Source: Candidatus Pyrohabitans sp. JdFR-17
Lineage (GTDB): Archaea > Hydrothermarchaeota > Hydrothermarchaeia > Hydrothermarchaeales > BMS3B
Assembly: GCA_002011115.2 (NCBI GenBank)
Contig: MTME02000085.1
Location: forward strand, 1-56,053
Reading direction: 5' to 3'
DNA: 56,053 nt
Positions 40,201-48,531 of the stretch are shown in pieces (position 1 is the stretch's first letter; each line of letters opens with the position of its first letter). Made by a program: the position numbers and the translations under genes. Under the pieces are notes generated by a model. The model did not search any database and was not told where the DNA came from. It saw only the letters and a list, made by a program, of their open reading frames with translations.

Positions 40201-42037
40201 AGGGTATGAGCTTTGTATCGTTGGTGGAGTGGATTGAGGCGTTGGGGTAATAGGTGGTGCCGTTGTATACTATGCTGACATTGTTGTGACAGGAAAGGCA
40301 AGTGAGATTTCCACCACCGGTAACGTTGGCGGCATGTACCTGAGTTACATTCCTGGCTCCTGTGGCGGAGCCATCGTGACATCCTGCCTGGTTACATGAA
40401 GGCGTGGAAGCGGTTATGGTATTATCGTGGGGTGAGCTAACCCCGTGGCAGTTCTGGCAGGTCTTGTTGGCGTTGCCATGGTAAATTGCATTGTTGCTAT
40501 CCCAGCTTGGCACAGGCTGGGCAGCTGCTGACTTTCCACCAACACCTGTAGAGGTGTGGCAGTCCGAGCAGGCAGGGATACGAATATCATGACCGCTAGC
40601 CGAGCCAGTAGCGGTAACGTGGCAGTCCACACAACTTTTGGTTACTGTCTGTCCATGCTGTATATTGCCAACATTCCTCGGCGCTGGAGCACCTGCACCG
40701 TGACAGGAGTTGTCGCCACTTCCGCAGGTGACGCCATAACCAGAACCGCCCACATCCTGAATGGTTACATTGTGACCGTGACCGTGGCAGTAGCGGCAGT
40801 CAACACCTGCGTGGGCATAGGTGGTGTTAACCGTCGGGCTTATTTTAAGTCCTGTTGTATGACACTCGTAGCAGTCCCTGACTTCTGGTACTCCGTTGGC
40901 TGCGCTCAAAGTCGTGCCTCCAACTTTGTGGCAGGTAGCGCAGTTTGTGGCAGGGTCAATGGTTCTGTGATTGAAGTTCGCCGCTGTTACAGTGTTGTGG
41001 CAGTCTGTACAGGCAGGAGAGTCTGTACGGGTGAAATTCGCACCAATTATATTTTTTGCCATCCAGCTCTGAGAAATTCCGTGACAACCCCTATTATAGT
41101 TTCCATATCTGCTTGGTTCACTGCTATTGTATGCTTTATCTGGAGTACCACCCTTAACTATGGAGTAGTCTGGTTGCACACCATAAGCACATCCTGCAAA
41201 AGTAGGTGGTCCTCTGTTGTCTGAAGGACCATACTTGAGAGACTCCGTTTCAAAGATACCATCCCCATCATTATCCTTCCACTCACTGCCACCCGGGGTT
41301 GCAATATATCCCAAACCTTCAATAACACCTGTGTTAGACTCACCCATTATAATGTTGTTTGGATCTCCCCAATATGTTACACCATCGTCCGCACCATAGG
41401 GAAATCTGAAAGGTCCCAAATCTGTGCCAACTGCATCCCCTGCATTCTGGTCAGAAGTTCCATTTAAAATTGTAGGACTTATACCGGTACCACCAGTATT
41501 ACTCCCTGTGATAGGGCTAATCAAATAATCCCAATCTAATGGATAGTCATATTCATCATTCAGTGAATACCAGAGGGCAGAAGCATTGTTTGTATCAAAA
41601 CCCCTGTATATCTCCATTATTGTTCCTTTGTTTTTTGGTGGTGCATCTGGACCTGCTTTCCAGAGAGGCCAATTACCATCGCCGTGCTGCATGTGCACCC
41701 ATCTTGGGAAAGTTGAAGCAGGGACTCTACCTGAACCGGGATGAGGTACGCCTGAGCCTGCAAATGGTCCCTGATTGTTGTAAACCTTATAATCTTGGAT
41801 ACGGTCATACACGCCATCTGGACCGGGACCATTTTTACCACTCATAAGCCCACCAAAAGTCGCATTAATCATATGACATGAACCTGTGGTGCCATCCCCC
41901 TGGGAGCAGCTTAACTGAGGGTTCTCCTCAATCTCAAGGTTGGTGGGTGCCATGATATCATACTTACCAGAGGCGAAGGTAAGGCTTATTGCGATCATTC
42001 CGATGAACAGAATGAGCAGAATGTCACTCTTCTCCAT
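37268..42037 (-). CDS. Giant multiheme cytochrome c (34 CXXCH motifs)
   Basis: A 1589-residue exported protein. The N-terminal hydrophobic segment (LLILFIGMIAISLTFASG) is a signal peptide. I count 34 canonical CXXCH motifs from about residue 350 to the end. Three wider forms are also present: C-x9-CH near residue 44, C-x6-CH (CGSGDNSCH) and C-x4-CH (CNQAGCH). The CX4CH with CXXCH mix recalls the Geobacter-type domain described as TIGR01904. The first 330 residues are heme-poor, rich in G/N/D, and probably a binding or docking domain. The C-terminal part holds near-duplicate heme modules (VCTDCHLSTG... against LCEDCHTTG...). There is no C-terminal anchor. It should conduct electrons over a long distance outside the cell. 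Confidence 0.92.
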   Translation of the reverse strand: MEKSDILLILFIGMIAISLTFASGKYDIMAPTNLEIEENPQLSCSQGDGTTGSCHMINATFGGLMSGKNGPGPDGVYDRIQDYKVYNNQGPFAGSGVPHPGSGRVPASTFPRWVHMQHGDGNWPLWKAGPDAPPKNKGTIMEIYRGFDTNNASALWYSLNDEYDYPLDWDYLISPITGSNTGGTGISPTILNGTSDQNAGDAVGTDLGPFRFPYGADDGVTYWGDPNNIIMGESNTGVIEGLGYIATPGGSEWKDNDGDGIFETESLKYGPSDNRGPPTFAGCAYGVQPDYSIVKGGTPDKAYNSSEPSRYGNYNRGCHGISQSWMAKNIIGANFTRTDSPACTDCHNTVTAANFNHRTIDPATNCATCHKVGGTTLSAANGVPEVRDCYECHTTGLKISPTVNTTYAHAGVDCRYCHGHGHNVTIQDVGGSGYGVTCGSGDNSCHGAGAPAPRNVGNIQHGQTVTKSCVDCHVTATGSASGHDIRIPACSDCHTSTGVGGKSAAAQPVPSWDSNNAIYHGNANKTCQNCHGVSSPHDNTITASTPSCNQAGCHDGSATGARNVTQVHAANVTGGGNLTCLSCHNNVSIVYNGTTYYPNASIHSTNDTKLIPFGMGYGNDNMTPSECVKCHSSSDFYQQDGVTPLNCADCHSSSNAYGVKALTVHSVDMNQPGANIDGKHKTAGPDCRSCHDLGGSAPKHINFTALQNGVHGNINTTSTTGYEVNEPCYACHSSNGQPPDGHPDKQKTPFVCTDCHLSTGVKAGAYGAPMVSEHYLNGSELVATTGANTALKSCLNCHQNPNISELRIINVNDPDNGSFDADGDGVYGGNLSAYHYGKISPVLNNSGVANCVYCHQQNSSFDLVMQDATHNNMLNHTDNVGGPGCADCHGSGRMHDESLTKPVLTPTNNTLCMTCHTNKQLHNSAGNRAKNETVYCVNCHTGDINTVNVRDIHGIKYLNSSGKYEVWGTTSPASCTTCHRSNLGGKFANASQIPPLNHSDDPIAGQKWNKTSQTYWTPGDEQSACAFCHGDSRHRANALGNVSLIEDSLTRNTSNLSSTSWCAGCHFSQAANYNGSAFSPKVVNLSGWDLSNATDGTAYRDHLSRGYISNTSYSDSECRKCHGGLIGTSTTTREFVHRVAEGVSGGNNCISCHNLGELAWDVDFNATEDPNAAHRNLNSNVVTTLPAENKKCWACHTKDGLEPPSGDHPVGYNTPKLCEDCHTTGAFGAPLVKEHYKNGEDVKVTNAECYNCHSLGENQVSNLDYEMPSHYTSVDNNKSYASHYVMKRDDLKAKKDESYCGYCHQQHKSGTTSSAYNQFFTNTNRTVQPDHSARSRRYYAPCFKCHNSVNNLHTQSLTIPSYTSFDSECRTCHIPITGGRTHVNGMGCKLCHVGTTNKVHNVTYLTESGAYVPAKIAKQQKSYAKCYTCHVNSTLDALMSSYGYTNVVKVPFSGHGNGISADGSTTYWSDNYTACIFCHTSDHSENLPIGYAVRLAGIRSGDYPARINATIGSGTTTWCGSCHITSDSDYTLTVNYYFTRFYSKKPPVITPGTGNHSTLTAPYTDDKCATCHYGGSTNDGMDAFIHGIQ

Positions 42038-42040
42038 CCA

Positions 42041-42934
42041 TCACCACCTCGCTCTGAGCAGAAGCGTGGCAAAGCCAAAGATGCTCAGCAGAGCCGCGCG
42101 CAGCGCACTAGGGAGCATGCTGCCCTGAAATTCACCTGACACAGAAGCAGTTGCACTACCTCGCCCATCCACCCAGTAGGTGTGCCCGTCGCTCACCTTC
42201 ACAATGACCTTGTGATCACCAACCATAGAAGGCGTCCAAGAGCCGGTCCAGATGCCATCATTCTCCGGGTCCGAAAGAGTTAGAGTAGTTTCCCCACCAG
42301 GTCCGGTGATGTACGCAACTACGGTTGGTGCTGCGCTGTTGCCCTCGTTGTCGGTGTAGGCGCCACCTATCAGATTGCCGGCGTTATCCCTGACCTCCGC
42401 CTGGATTGTGGTGGCAACCCCAACCTCTGGAGTGGGTGAAAATGTTATGTTTGTAACATTGAGCTGCCCCCTTACATAGAGATAGAAAGTGGCGGAGTTG
42501 CCGTTGCTGTCAGTAACAGTAACGGTCCACCTGCCCGGGTCGTCATCTGTGCCCCAGGCATACTCTGTGAAGAACTCTCCTTTAGTGGTGCCCTGCCCTG
42601 TTAAACTCAGAACATTATCTCCGGCAGCATCCTGCATCGAAACACTGACAGTGCTCGTGTCAGTAACATACCACCATCCGCAGTCCTGCGACCAGTAATC
42701 CTCTTCCCTAACGTATATCCTGATCTTCTTGTAGCCATAATCATAAAACTGCCTGTCAGCACTGGCGGTGAGGCGGGCATAGTTGTAATAGTTACCAGAT
42801 ACCCAGGTTTGAATATAAACCTGCTGCCAGCCATAACCTCCTGGTCCCTGAGATTCAACAGTACTGGCAGCATGAGCTTCGCCAAGAATTCCAAACAGTA
42901 ATATTATGCCAATAACAAAACGAGCCCATCTCAT
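42041..42934 (-). CDS. Exported beta-sandwich protein with C-terminal hydrophobic tail
   Basis: About 297 residues. A signal peptide (FVIGIILLFGILGEAHA) is followed by two to three beta-sandwich domains with adhesin-like wording (WTVTVTDSNGNSATF, VEVGVATTIQAEVRDNAGN-like, and PSMVGDHKVIVKVSDG). The last 20 residues are hydrophobic ending RARW and look like a membrane anchor or sorting tail. I use the ATG at 42934 with GAGGGG upstream; an ATG at 43003 would add 23 residues before the signal peptide. It is the first gene of the cytochrome operon, 3 bases ahead of the giant cytochrome, suggesting it binds or positions that protein at the surface. Confidence 0.8.
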   Translation of the reverse strand: MRWARFVIGIILLFGILGEAHAASTVESQGPGGYGWQQVYIQTWVSGNYYNYARLTASADRQFYDYGYKKIRIYVREEDYWSQDCGWWYVTDTSTVSVSMQDAAGDNVLSLTGQGTTKGEFFTEYAWGTDDDPGRWTVTVTDSNGNSATFYLYVRGQLNVTNITFSPTPEVGVATTIQAEVRDNAGNLIGGAYTDNEGNSAAPTVVAYITGPGGETTLTLSDPENDGIWTGSWTPSMVGDHKVIVKVSDGHTYWVDGRGSATASVSGEFQGSMLPSALRAALLSIFGFATLLLRARW

Positions 42935-43246
42935 CCTTACCCCTCTTCTACCATTTTCCAATATTCCATCAGGATGCCACCCACATGATACTGATGACCT
43001 CATAGGACTTCTTCGCTATTTAACTTTTATTTAACTTATATAAAAAGTTTTTGTTGTAAATGTGTTTCAACACGCGACAAATTTATAAAATTTTGCATCA
43101 ACAATGAATAACTATATTGGGACTAACTTCGCCTCAGGACAGTTACGATGTAAATATATTATTAAAAAATTTTAAAGATACTTTCTATGTGCTTACCAAA
43201 ATAAATCCCACTAATTAAAAATATACTTTCAATATATTGAATCATA
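42935..43246. promoter_or_regulatory. A/T-rich gap with the promoter of the cytochrome block
   Basis: About 310 bases without a gene. On the minus strand CTTTTTATATAAG at about 43034-43046 is a good TATA box for the exported protein and giant cytochrome operon, giving a leader of about 75-85 bases. A further A/T block at 43080-43100 (AAATTTATAAAATTT) could be a second promoter. No RNA gene or repeat array is apparent in the rest. Confidence 0.45.
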
Positions 43247-44461
43247 TTAAGTTTCCCTAGAAGAGGTGTGCTTCGCCATCACCTTCGCAAGCTTCGCCGC
43301 AGCCTTTGTGGTCTCCCCATTTCTATCCAAGTGATGGTTGAGCTCGGTTATCTCCTGAAGCACCACCTTAATATTCCTCTTCTCAGACTCTTTATAAATC
43401 AGCTTGAGAGCGTAGAGTACCTCCTCTAGGGTGGCGCCGCGCTTGTCTATGGCTGCGTAAGCCTCCTCTATGGGCATGCCCGTAGAAAACAGGTAGCTGT
43501 TTGCAACCATGCACACCAGTGGCGCAACCTCATTGTATCTGAAGCCGTGGTAGGTGTTCTTTTCAAGAACATCTACATCTATGGAAATAATAATTGAATC
43601 CACTCCGCGCCTTTCAAGCTCATCGAAAAACCTCTTAACATTCTCCTTTGTTTTCTCCTTCGATTTCAGCTCATCCAGGGTGGTTACGTATATATCAGAG
43701 CCCACAAACGGAAGCTCCCTCTTAACAATAACAGTATGCGTCGGGGGCAGATTCTTTGGCCTCAGCCTCACCCCAAGAATTAAAGTATAGTTCACATCAC
43801 CCTCCACCACAGCGGTGCCCACCACCCAGGAATTCTTAATTTCATAGAAGTTGCCATGACTGATTGTCTCATTCTCAGACGTGTATGTGTCTGCATGGGC
43901 ATCAAAAATTATCGCTCCTACTTGCCCGCCTGAGATGTTCTTCGCCGCCCTGGCGAGAGCTATGTAGCTGGCGTGGTGCTCAGCTATGACAACACTTGGC
44001 CTCCTCTCGGCAATTAGCTTGGCAAGCGCCCTGAACCTCGGATCTGCAAGGTACCTGTACTTCTGTATCTCCCCCTCAATGGCATCACGGGTCACATTCT
44101 GCGGATTTCCCCACTCAGGCACCAGCGCAGCGAACGCGGGCCAGCTGCCGTAGTAAAGCTCCCTCTGGGTGAAGCCCTCCATCACCACTACCCTCTCATA
44201 CCTCCAGCCGAGAAGCTCTGCCACCGCATCGGGTGCCTCGCGGGTGTAGTTAACAATAAGCACCTCGTCGAGGTTTGGAAGCCTTCCGCTCTCTACAACC
44301 TTGTAAGCTCGAAGGTTACCACCAGCGGCGACGTCACACCATTCGGGCATGCTGTATATTATACCCAGGGCAGTGTAATCTTGGCCCCGAAGGCAGCCAG
44401 AAAAAATTATCAAAATAACCAGCAAGGCCGGAGCAATTTTACCCATTGTACCCTCTGCCAT
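43247..44461 (-). CDS. Exported lipoprotein with an arginase/ureohydrolase-type fold
   Basis: About 404 residues from the ATG at 44461 (AGGTGA upstream; a GTG at 44470 overlaps the previous stop). A lipobox IIFSGC near residue 24 makes it a lipoprotein outside the membrane. The core has arginase-family metal motifs: DAHAD at 187-191 with H202 in SHGNF after it, SIDVDVLE with D295 and D297, and EITELN at about 370-375. In arginases and agmatinases these bind two Mn ions for hydrolysis of guanidino compounds. Related metal sites occur in formiminoglutamase. A first-half HH (EHHASYIALA) may supply the missing ligand. An exported member is very unusual; the substrate is unknown. Confidence 0.78.
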   Translation of the reverse strand: MAEGTMGKIAPALLVILIIFSGCLRGQDYTALGIIYSMPEWCDVAAGGNLRAYKVVESGRLPNLDEVLIVNYTREAPDAVAELLGWRYERVVVMEGFTQRELYYGSWPAFAALVPEWGNPQNVTRDAIEGEIQKYRYLADPRFRALAKLIAERRPSVVIAEHHASYIALARAAKNISGGQVGAIIFDAHADTYTSENETISHGNFYEIKNSWVVGTAVVEGDVNYTLILGVRLRPKNLPPTHTVIVKRELPFVGSDIYVTTLDELKSKEKTKENVKRFFDELERRGVDSIIISIDVDVLEKNTYHGFRYNEVAPLVCMVANSYLFSTGMPIEEAYAAIDKRGATLEEVLYALKLIYKESEKRNIKVVLQEITELNHHLDRNGETTKAAAKLAKVMAKHTSSRET

Positions 44462-44466
44462 ACTAC

Positions 44467-45864
44467 TCACCTGAGTAAAATAGTAAGATATATTATAGTA
44501 AAGAGGAATCCGAAGACGTAAACAATGGCTGCGACATCCCTGTTTTCATAGCCCAAATGAAGAGAGGCTGCAATTAAAGCTGCCATACCAAGAGCAAAAA
44601 ACTCTCTCTCACCCAGTAAGGCCATGCCATACGTTGCTGGGAGAATCAGCGCAAGTGCATAACCCTTACCAAAGAGGTTGCTTAAGACCAGAGAAGACAA
44701 CATAACCACCAGGAGAACGGCAGCAGGGCCACTGAAGGGCAGCGAAGATGCGAGGTTGAGAAGAAGGTTCCCAAGGTAAAATCCCGCCCCGCTCTCGTGG
44801 AGAAGTATCATTATAGCAAGGAGAAAGGCAAATGGAATAGCTTTAGAATCCACCTCCACCTCCTTCTTCATCGCCAGAAGCGCTATAGCGAGAATAAGGG
44901 AGGCAATTCCATAACCCAAAAATGAGCCAGCAAGCAGAACAAAACCTAAGGGAAGAGCTGCTCTTGCGTTGAAGGAGATGTTCAAACTTTCCTTAAAATT
45001 CAACGCTCTTGATACAAGGAGGTAAACCAAAAGAAGCGCTATAGCTAGAGGCAGAGAAATGGAGAGCCACCTTATTAGCGCTGCCTCATCTAAAAGCTCC
45101 ACCAGGAACAGGTTGTAAAAGCTGGAAATTGGCAGCAGAAAAGCGCTCGCAGCAAGCGCTGCCGTATACCTGCCCCTCACATACCCTCTGCACTTCTCTT
45201 CTGTAAATACCAAGCCAGAGAGAAAGGCTGAGGTGAAGCTCGAAGCTTCCTCAACGCTTCGCTTATAGTTTATTGAGCTGAGTACAAAGCTGTAGGCCAA
45301 AAAGAAGACCAGCGGATCTCTAAAAACTGCCCTGCTTAAATCCGCGTATCCAAAACTCAATAGAAGGGCGAGGAGACCAAAAGCTCCTGCTAGATGCTCT
45401 GAGATGAGGAAGAGCGCCGCTGATATGGTGAGAATCTGAAGCAGCCTCTTATACTCCCACGTCAGGGCGTAGCCCTCTTCCACCTCAATCTTCTTCCCGC
45501 CAGCCACAACCTCCTCAAAATCAGAGGTTACAAGCTTCTTCCCCTCTTTGAAATAGAACACACCTCTGCCATCCTCAGTAACCACCTGCCCAAGACCCTG
45601 ACGCACACCAACAAGGGAAACCTTTACCCCAAGGCGTTTTTCAGGAGCCTCGACCTGCGTCATGCCCAGCATGAGCTTCTCGCCAGAGAGTGTTGTCAGC
45701 CTTTCTCCTTCGTGGGTGTACACTTCGCCGCCTCTGGCAACGAGAGGCGCGCCCTGATAGAGGAGCACTTTCCCTTCAGAGGTGGTAATCGCCGAAGGTA
45801 TTGCGCTCTGGGTGGAGATAAAAATAAAAGCAATAAGAGCAAGCGCAGCGATAGCTCGCTTCAT
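44467..45864 (-). CDS. Polytopic membrane protein with exported N-terminal domain
   Basis: A 465-residue protein. A signal-like helix (residues 1-23) is followed by about 110 residues of beta-rich sequence outside the membrane (GKVLLYQGAPLVARGGEVYT and onward). About ten hydrophobic helices then run to the end. No transporter or enzyme motif is recognised. Its stop overlaps the start region of the arginase-like lipoprotein and its start overlaps the end of the upstream gene, so the three form one tightly coupled operon. It may partner the lipoprotein as a permease or anchor; that is inference from spacing. Confidence 0.75.
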   Translation of the reverse strand: MKRAIAALALIAFIFISTQSAIPSAITTSEGKVLLYQGAPLVARGGEVYTHEGERLTTLSGEKLMLGMTQVEAPEKRLGVKVSLVGVRQGLGQVVTEDGRGVFYFKEGKKLVTSDFEEVVAGGKKIEVEEGYALTWEYKRLLQILTISAALFLISEHLAGAFGLLALLLSFGYADLSRAVFRDPLVFFLAYSFVLSSINYKRSVEEASSFTSAFLSGLVFTEEKCRGYVRGRYTAALAASAFLLPISSFYNLFLVELLDEAALIRWLSISLPLAIALLLVYLLVSRALNFKESLNISFNARAALPLGFVLLAGSFLGYGIASLILAIALLAMKKEVEVDSKAIPFAFLLAIMILLHESGAGFYLGNLLLNLASSLPFSGPAAVLLVVMLSSLVLSNLFGKGYALALILPATYGMALLGEREFFALGMAALIAASLHLGYENRDVAAIVYVFGFLFTIIYLTILLR

Positions 45865-47828
45865 CCTCCGCCTTCACTCCTTCCAGAGCCGGGTGCGGTT
45901 TGAGTTCCCTCCTTAAATGACAGCCTTGCAAAGAGATTGGTGTTCTCATACCTCCCCAGGCGCCACAGGTACACGTTGTCATAGATTAGGTCGCTGGTAA
46001 GGTCGTGTATCACCTGCGCCTTCGATGGTCTCAGACCGAAGGCAGAGAGCCTGGCAATGAGGGGAATCCTGTTTATGCTCCTGCCGCGATACTGGCTCTT
46101 CCTCGCCTCAAAGAATTCCTCGGCGGTCATACCCCGGGAAACCCTCGAGTAAGCCTCCAGCGTAAGCAGCTTATCATAAAATCCTGCGGTGACCTCGCTC
46201 GCTCGGGCTTCTGAGGTCAGCGCCCTTATATTGTAGAGGAGCATAAAGCTTCTGGTGTATTCCTTGGCAAGGTCGACTGCAACCTCGAAGGAGAGGTTGG
46301 TAATAAGCTCCTCCTCCAGAGCTTTCCCACGCTGTATGCTCTCCGAGAGGTTCTGCAGGAAGTAGTTCAGCGGCGGGGAGGAGTTCTCAGCAATCTGCAT
46401 CACCCTGCTCTCATCAAATCCCATATAAATCGGCTCCATCTCCACCAGCTCTCTGAGAAAGCCTGCCTTCATCAACTGGAAAGCCTGCCTCTGACTACCC
46501 ACCAGCCTGCCAGTGGTCTTATCCACCAGGAAAACATAACCCGTGGGCTTGCCCTCTGCGTCGACGATGTCAAACAGGTAAACCTCGTGATTATTTGAGA
46601 GGTAAGGTCCCTTCACAACCACGCCTTCACCTCTGAGGAGGAGCGGAAAGCCCGAGAGTATCACCCTCGCCTCCTCTTCGGTTATATTCTTCCCTTCTAT
46701 TGTTATCTTTACATCCTTCACCTCTTCCAGGGATATTTTTTGAGAGATAAGCTCCTCCGGGCTTGGTATTTGCACAGCGTAGGCTGAGGAGAGCAGAATA
46801 AGGGTGGTAATAACCAGCGTGGTCCTTCTCCTCAGGAGCAGGAGGGCAGGAATAAGCAGAATAAATGTGGGGCCACACACGGGCTTGGCGCCCATCCTTG
46901 CATACGCTTTAGCTATGGCATCACTGTAATCGCTGTTCAGCATACTCTCCCTGAGCTTAATCTCCTTCTCCAGCTCCTTGGCGTTCTCATTAACCAGCTC
47001 CACCTCTTTGAGAATGTCCTCCTTCCTTATAACAATCTCCCATTTCTCCCTTATCGTCGTGCCCGGCGGGTACTCCTCAAGCTCCCCAGCAAGGTCAACA
47101 AGGTTAATACCATAAGTATAATAGTCGTCCAGCAGCTTGTTGTATGCGCTTATTAATCGAGAGAAACCCTCATAAGAGTAGTTACCTTCAACAGAAGACC
47201 TCTCCACGCTTACTCTGAAGTGAGGCTCCACCACAGAGTACTCAAAGCGAAGGGCATTATCTGGGTAGAGGATGGAAGAGGTAATCTCAGAGATCTCAGC
47301 CACGTCCTGCATGAGCCTTGTGTAGCTCTCCAACACCTTCTCCAGCTTTTCTCTCTCCACGTCTTCAAGCGTCGCAAAGCTTGCGAAGTTCCTCACATTC
47401 TGCACTTCAAACTCGGAGGCAAGGGGGATTAAGGAGGTGTTGCCCACTGCATAGAAGAGGGGATCATCTATTGTTAAGAGCTTCAAATCCTTTGTGGCGA
47501 GCACCTTACGAATTATCTCCCGATCCTTCACAAACTTCCCCTGCGAAGGGTCGTAAACCAGCGATCCCCTGTTCTCAGCAAGAAACATGTAGTCGAGCAC
47601 ATAGTAGGGCTTGCCCTCAACGTAAAAGGGGCCGTCCACCATAATAGCCTCGCCCTTAGAGTACTTCTCGCCTGCACTGCGGATATCGTCGAAGCTCAGG
47701 GAAAACGCTGAGGGCAGGAGCACTAGCAGAACAAGCAATGATATCAGTGTTGGAAAAACCTTCTTTATATTCATTCCAACTGTCCCTTTAATCCATTTTT
47801 TGCAAACCTGCATGCGCCATTCCATCAT
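45861..47828 (-). CDS. Fusion of two exported paralogues through a CGP-CTERM-like tail and second signal peptide
   Basis: A 655-residue protein. A signal peptide (about 25-43) leads to domain one (about 45-300), which contains a ligand-like GEAIMVDGPFYVEGKPYYVLDY segment. A CGP-CTERM-like tail at 318-335 (CGPTFILLIPALLLL then RRR) follows, and immediately after it a new hydrophobic leader at 336-351. Domain two (352-655) has the matching GEGVVVKGPYLSNNHEVYLFD. So the gene reads as two tandem paralogues joined by loss of the stop between them. The ATG at 47828 has GAGG and a TATA-like tract upstream; an ATG at 47774 is nearer the signal peptide. The function is unknown. Confidence 0.72.
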   Translation of the reverse strand: MMEWRMQVCKKWIKGTVGMNIKKVFPTLISLLVLLVLLPSAFSLSFDDIRSAGEKYSKGEAIMVDGPFYVEGKPYYVLDYMFLAENRGSLVYDPSQGKFVKDREIIRKVLATKDLKLLTIDDPLFYAVGNTSLIPLASEFEVQNVRNFASFATLEDVEREKLEKVLESYTRLMQDVAEISEITSSILYPDNALRFEYSVVEPHFRVSVERSSVEGNYSYEGFSRLISAYNKLLDDYYTYGINLVDLAGELEEYPPGTTIREKWEIVIRKEDILKEVELVNENAKELEKEIKLRESMLNSDYSDAIAKAYARMGAKPVCGPTFILLIPALLLLRRRTTLVITTLILLSSAYAVQIPSPEELISQKISLEEVKDVKITIEGKNITEEEARVILSGFPLLLRGEGVVVKGPYLSNNHEVYLFDIVDAEGKPTGYVFLVDKTTGRLVGSQRQAFQLMKAGFLRELVEMEPIYMGFDESRVMQIAENSSPPLNYFLQNLSESIQRGKALEEELITNLSFEVAVDLAKEYTRSFMLLYNIRALTSEARASEVTAGFYDKLLTLEAYSRVSRGMTAEEFFEARKSQYRGRSINRIPLIARLSAFGLRPSKAQVIHDLTSDLIYDNVYLWRLGRYENTNLFARLSFKEGTQTAPGSGRSEGGG

Positions 47829-47909
47829 TATGCCTCGTCCTTAGGATTCCAGTTATTGAAATGTATTTTATTTTATTTAAATTTTTATCCAAATCTCAGC
47901 TTAACAAAC

Positions 47910-48485
47910 TTATGCCACGCTAAATTGCCACCTCAGTATCGCCCTTGCGAGCAGGCGCGCCACCTTCAGAGGCTCTGGCACCGAACCCTGAAGGGTGAAC
48001 AGGTTGAGTGCATGCTTTGCCTCATGCTTATTCATGCCCCTGTAGCGCACAAACACGCGATAGCCAGTGTGAAGCAACACTTCGCTTCTCGCTCCAAGAC
48101 GGCGGTATATCTCCAGCCTAGCATCGGCGTCGCTGAACTCGCGCAGATACTTCTCCAGACCAGAGCTTTCTTCATAGGTGACGCAGATTACAGGCTTCGC
48201 AAGAGTTTCATAAACCTTGTCCAGGTTGACCAGATTGAAGAGGCTTATCACGCAGCCGTTCAGCATTATAAGGTTAATATCCCTTCGTCCGAGCTGATTG
48301 TATATATCAATTACACCCTGCGTAGCGTCTAACCCACGCAGGGTAATCTCCGCAAAGCCAAAGCCGTCTATCTGAAGGTCGCCGCGCATTACCACGCCTG
48401 CGAGCACCGCTTTCTCCCGCTGCTTCACAAAGCTCTCGGCTATACCCAGCGCACGAAGCCCCCGTTTGAAGAAGTTAAGCGGCAT
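47910..48485 (-). CDS. DUF99 family protein (endonuclease V-like fold)
   Basis: A 191-residue protein of the archaeal DUF99/COG1628 family. The family shows a GVVMRGDLQIDGFG strand, ITLRGLDATQGVIDIY, and conserved INLIMLNGCVISLFNLVNL in the centre. DUF99 is regarded as a distant relative of endonuclease V, but catalysis has not been shown to my knowledge. The gene stands alone between the fused surface protein and dphB. No signal peptide or membrane helix. Family assignment is good; the function is unknown. Confidence 0.82.
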   Translation of the reverse strand: MPLNFFKRGLRALGIAESFVKQREKAVLAGVVMRGDLQIDGFGFAEITLRGLDATQGVIDIYNQLGRRDINLIMLNGCVISLFNLVNLDKVYETLAKPVICVTYEESSGLEKYLREFSDADARLEIYRRLGARSEVLLHTGYRVFVRYRGMNKHEAKHALNLFTLQGSVPEPLKVARLLARAILRWQFSVA

Positions 48486-48531
48486 GAGTTTATTTTGTTT
48501 GATGTTTTATATACTCATTGCGAAGAGGCTA

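Noticed and set aside
37748-41224. Several long plus-strand open frames opposite the giant cytochrome
   Set aside because: They arise from the repeated cysteine-histidine codons of the cytochrome read on the other strand. Products are valine- and cysteine-rich with no start signals.
37268-42037. Repeated GTGGCA-type motifs in the minus-strand cytochrome gene as a CRISPR-like array
   Set aside because: The spacing is irregular and follows the heme codons (TGCCAC/TGTCAC on the coding strand); it is coding repetition, not an array.
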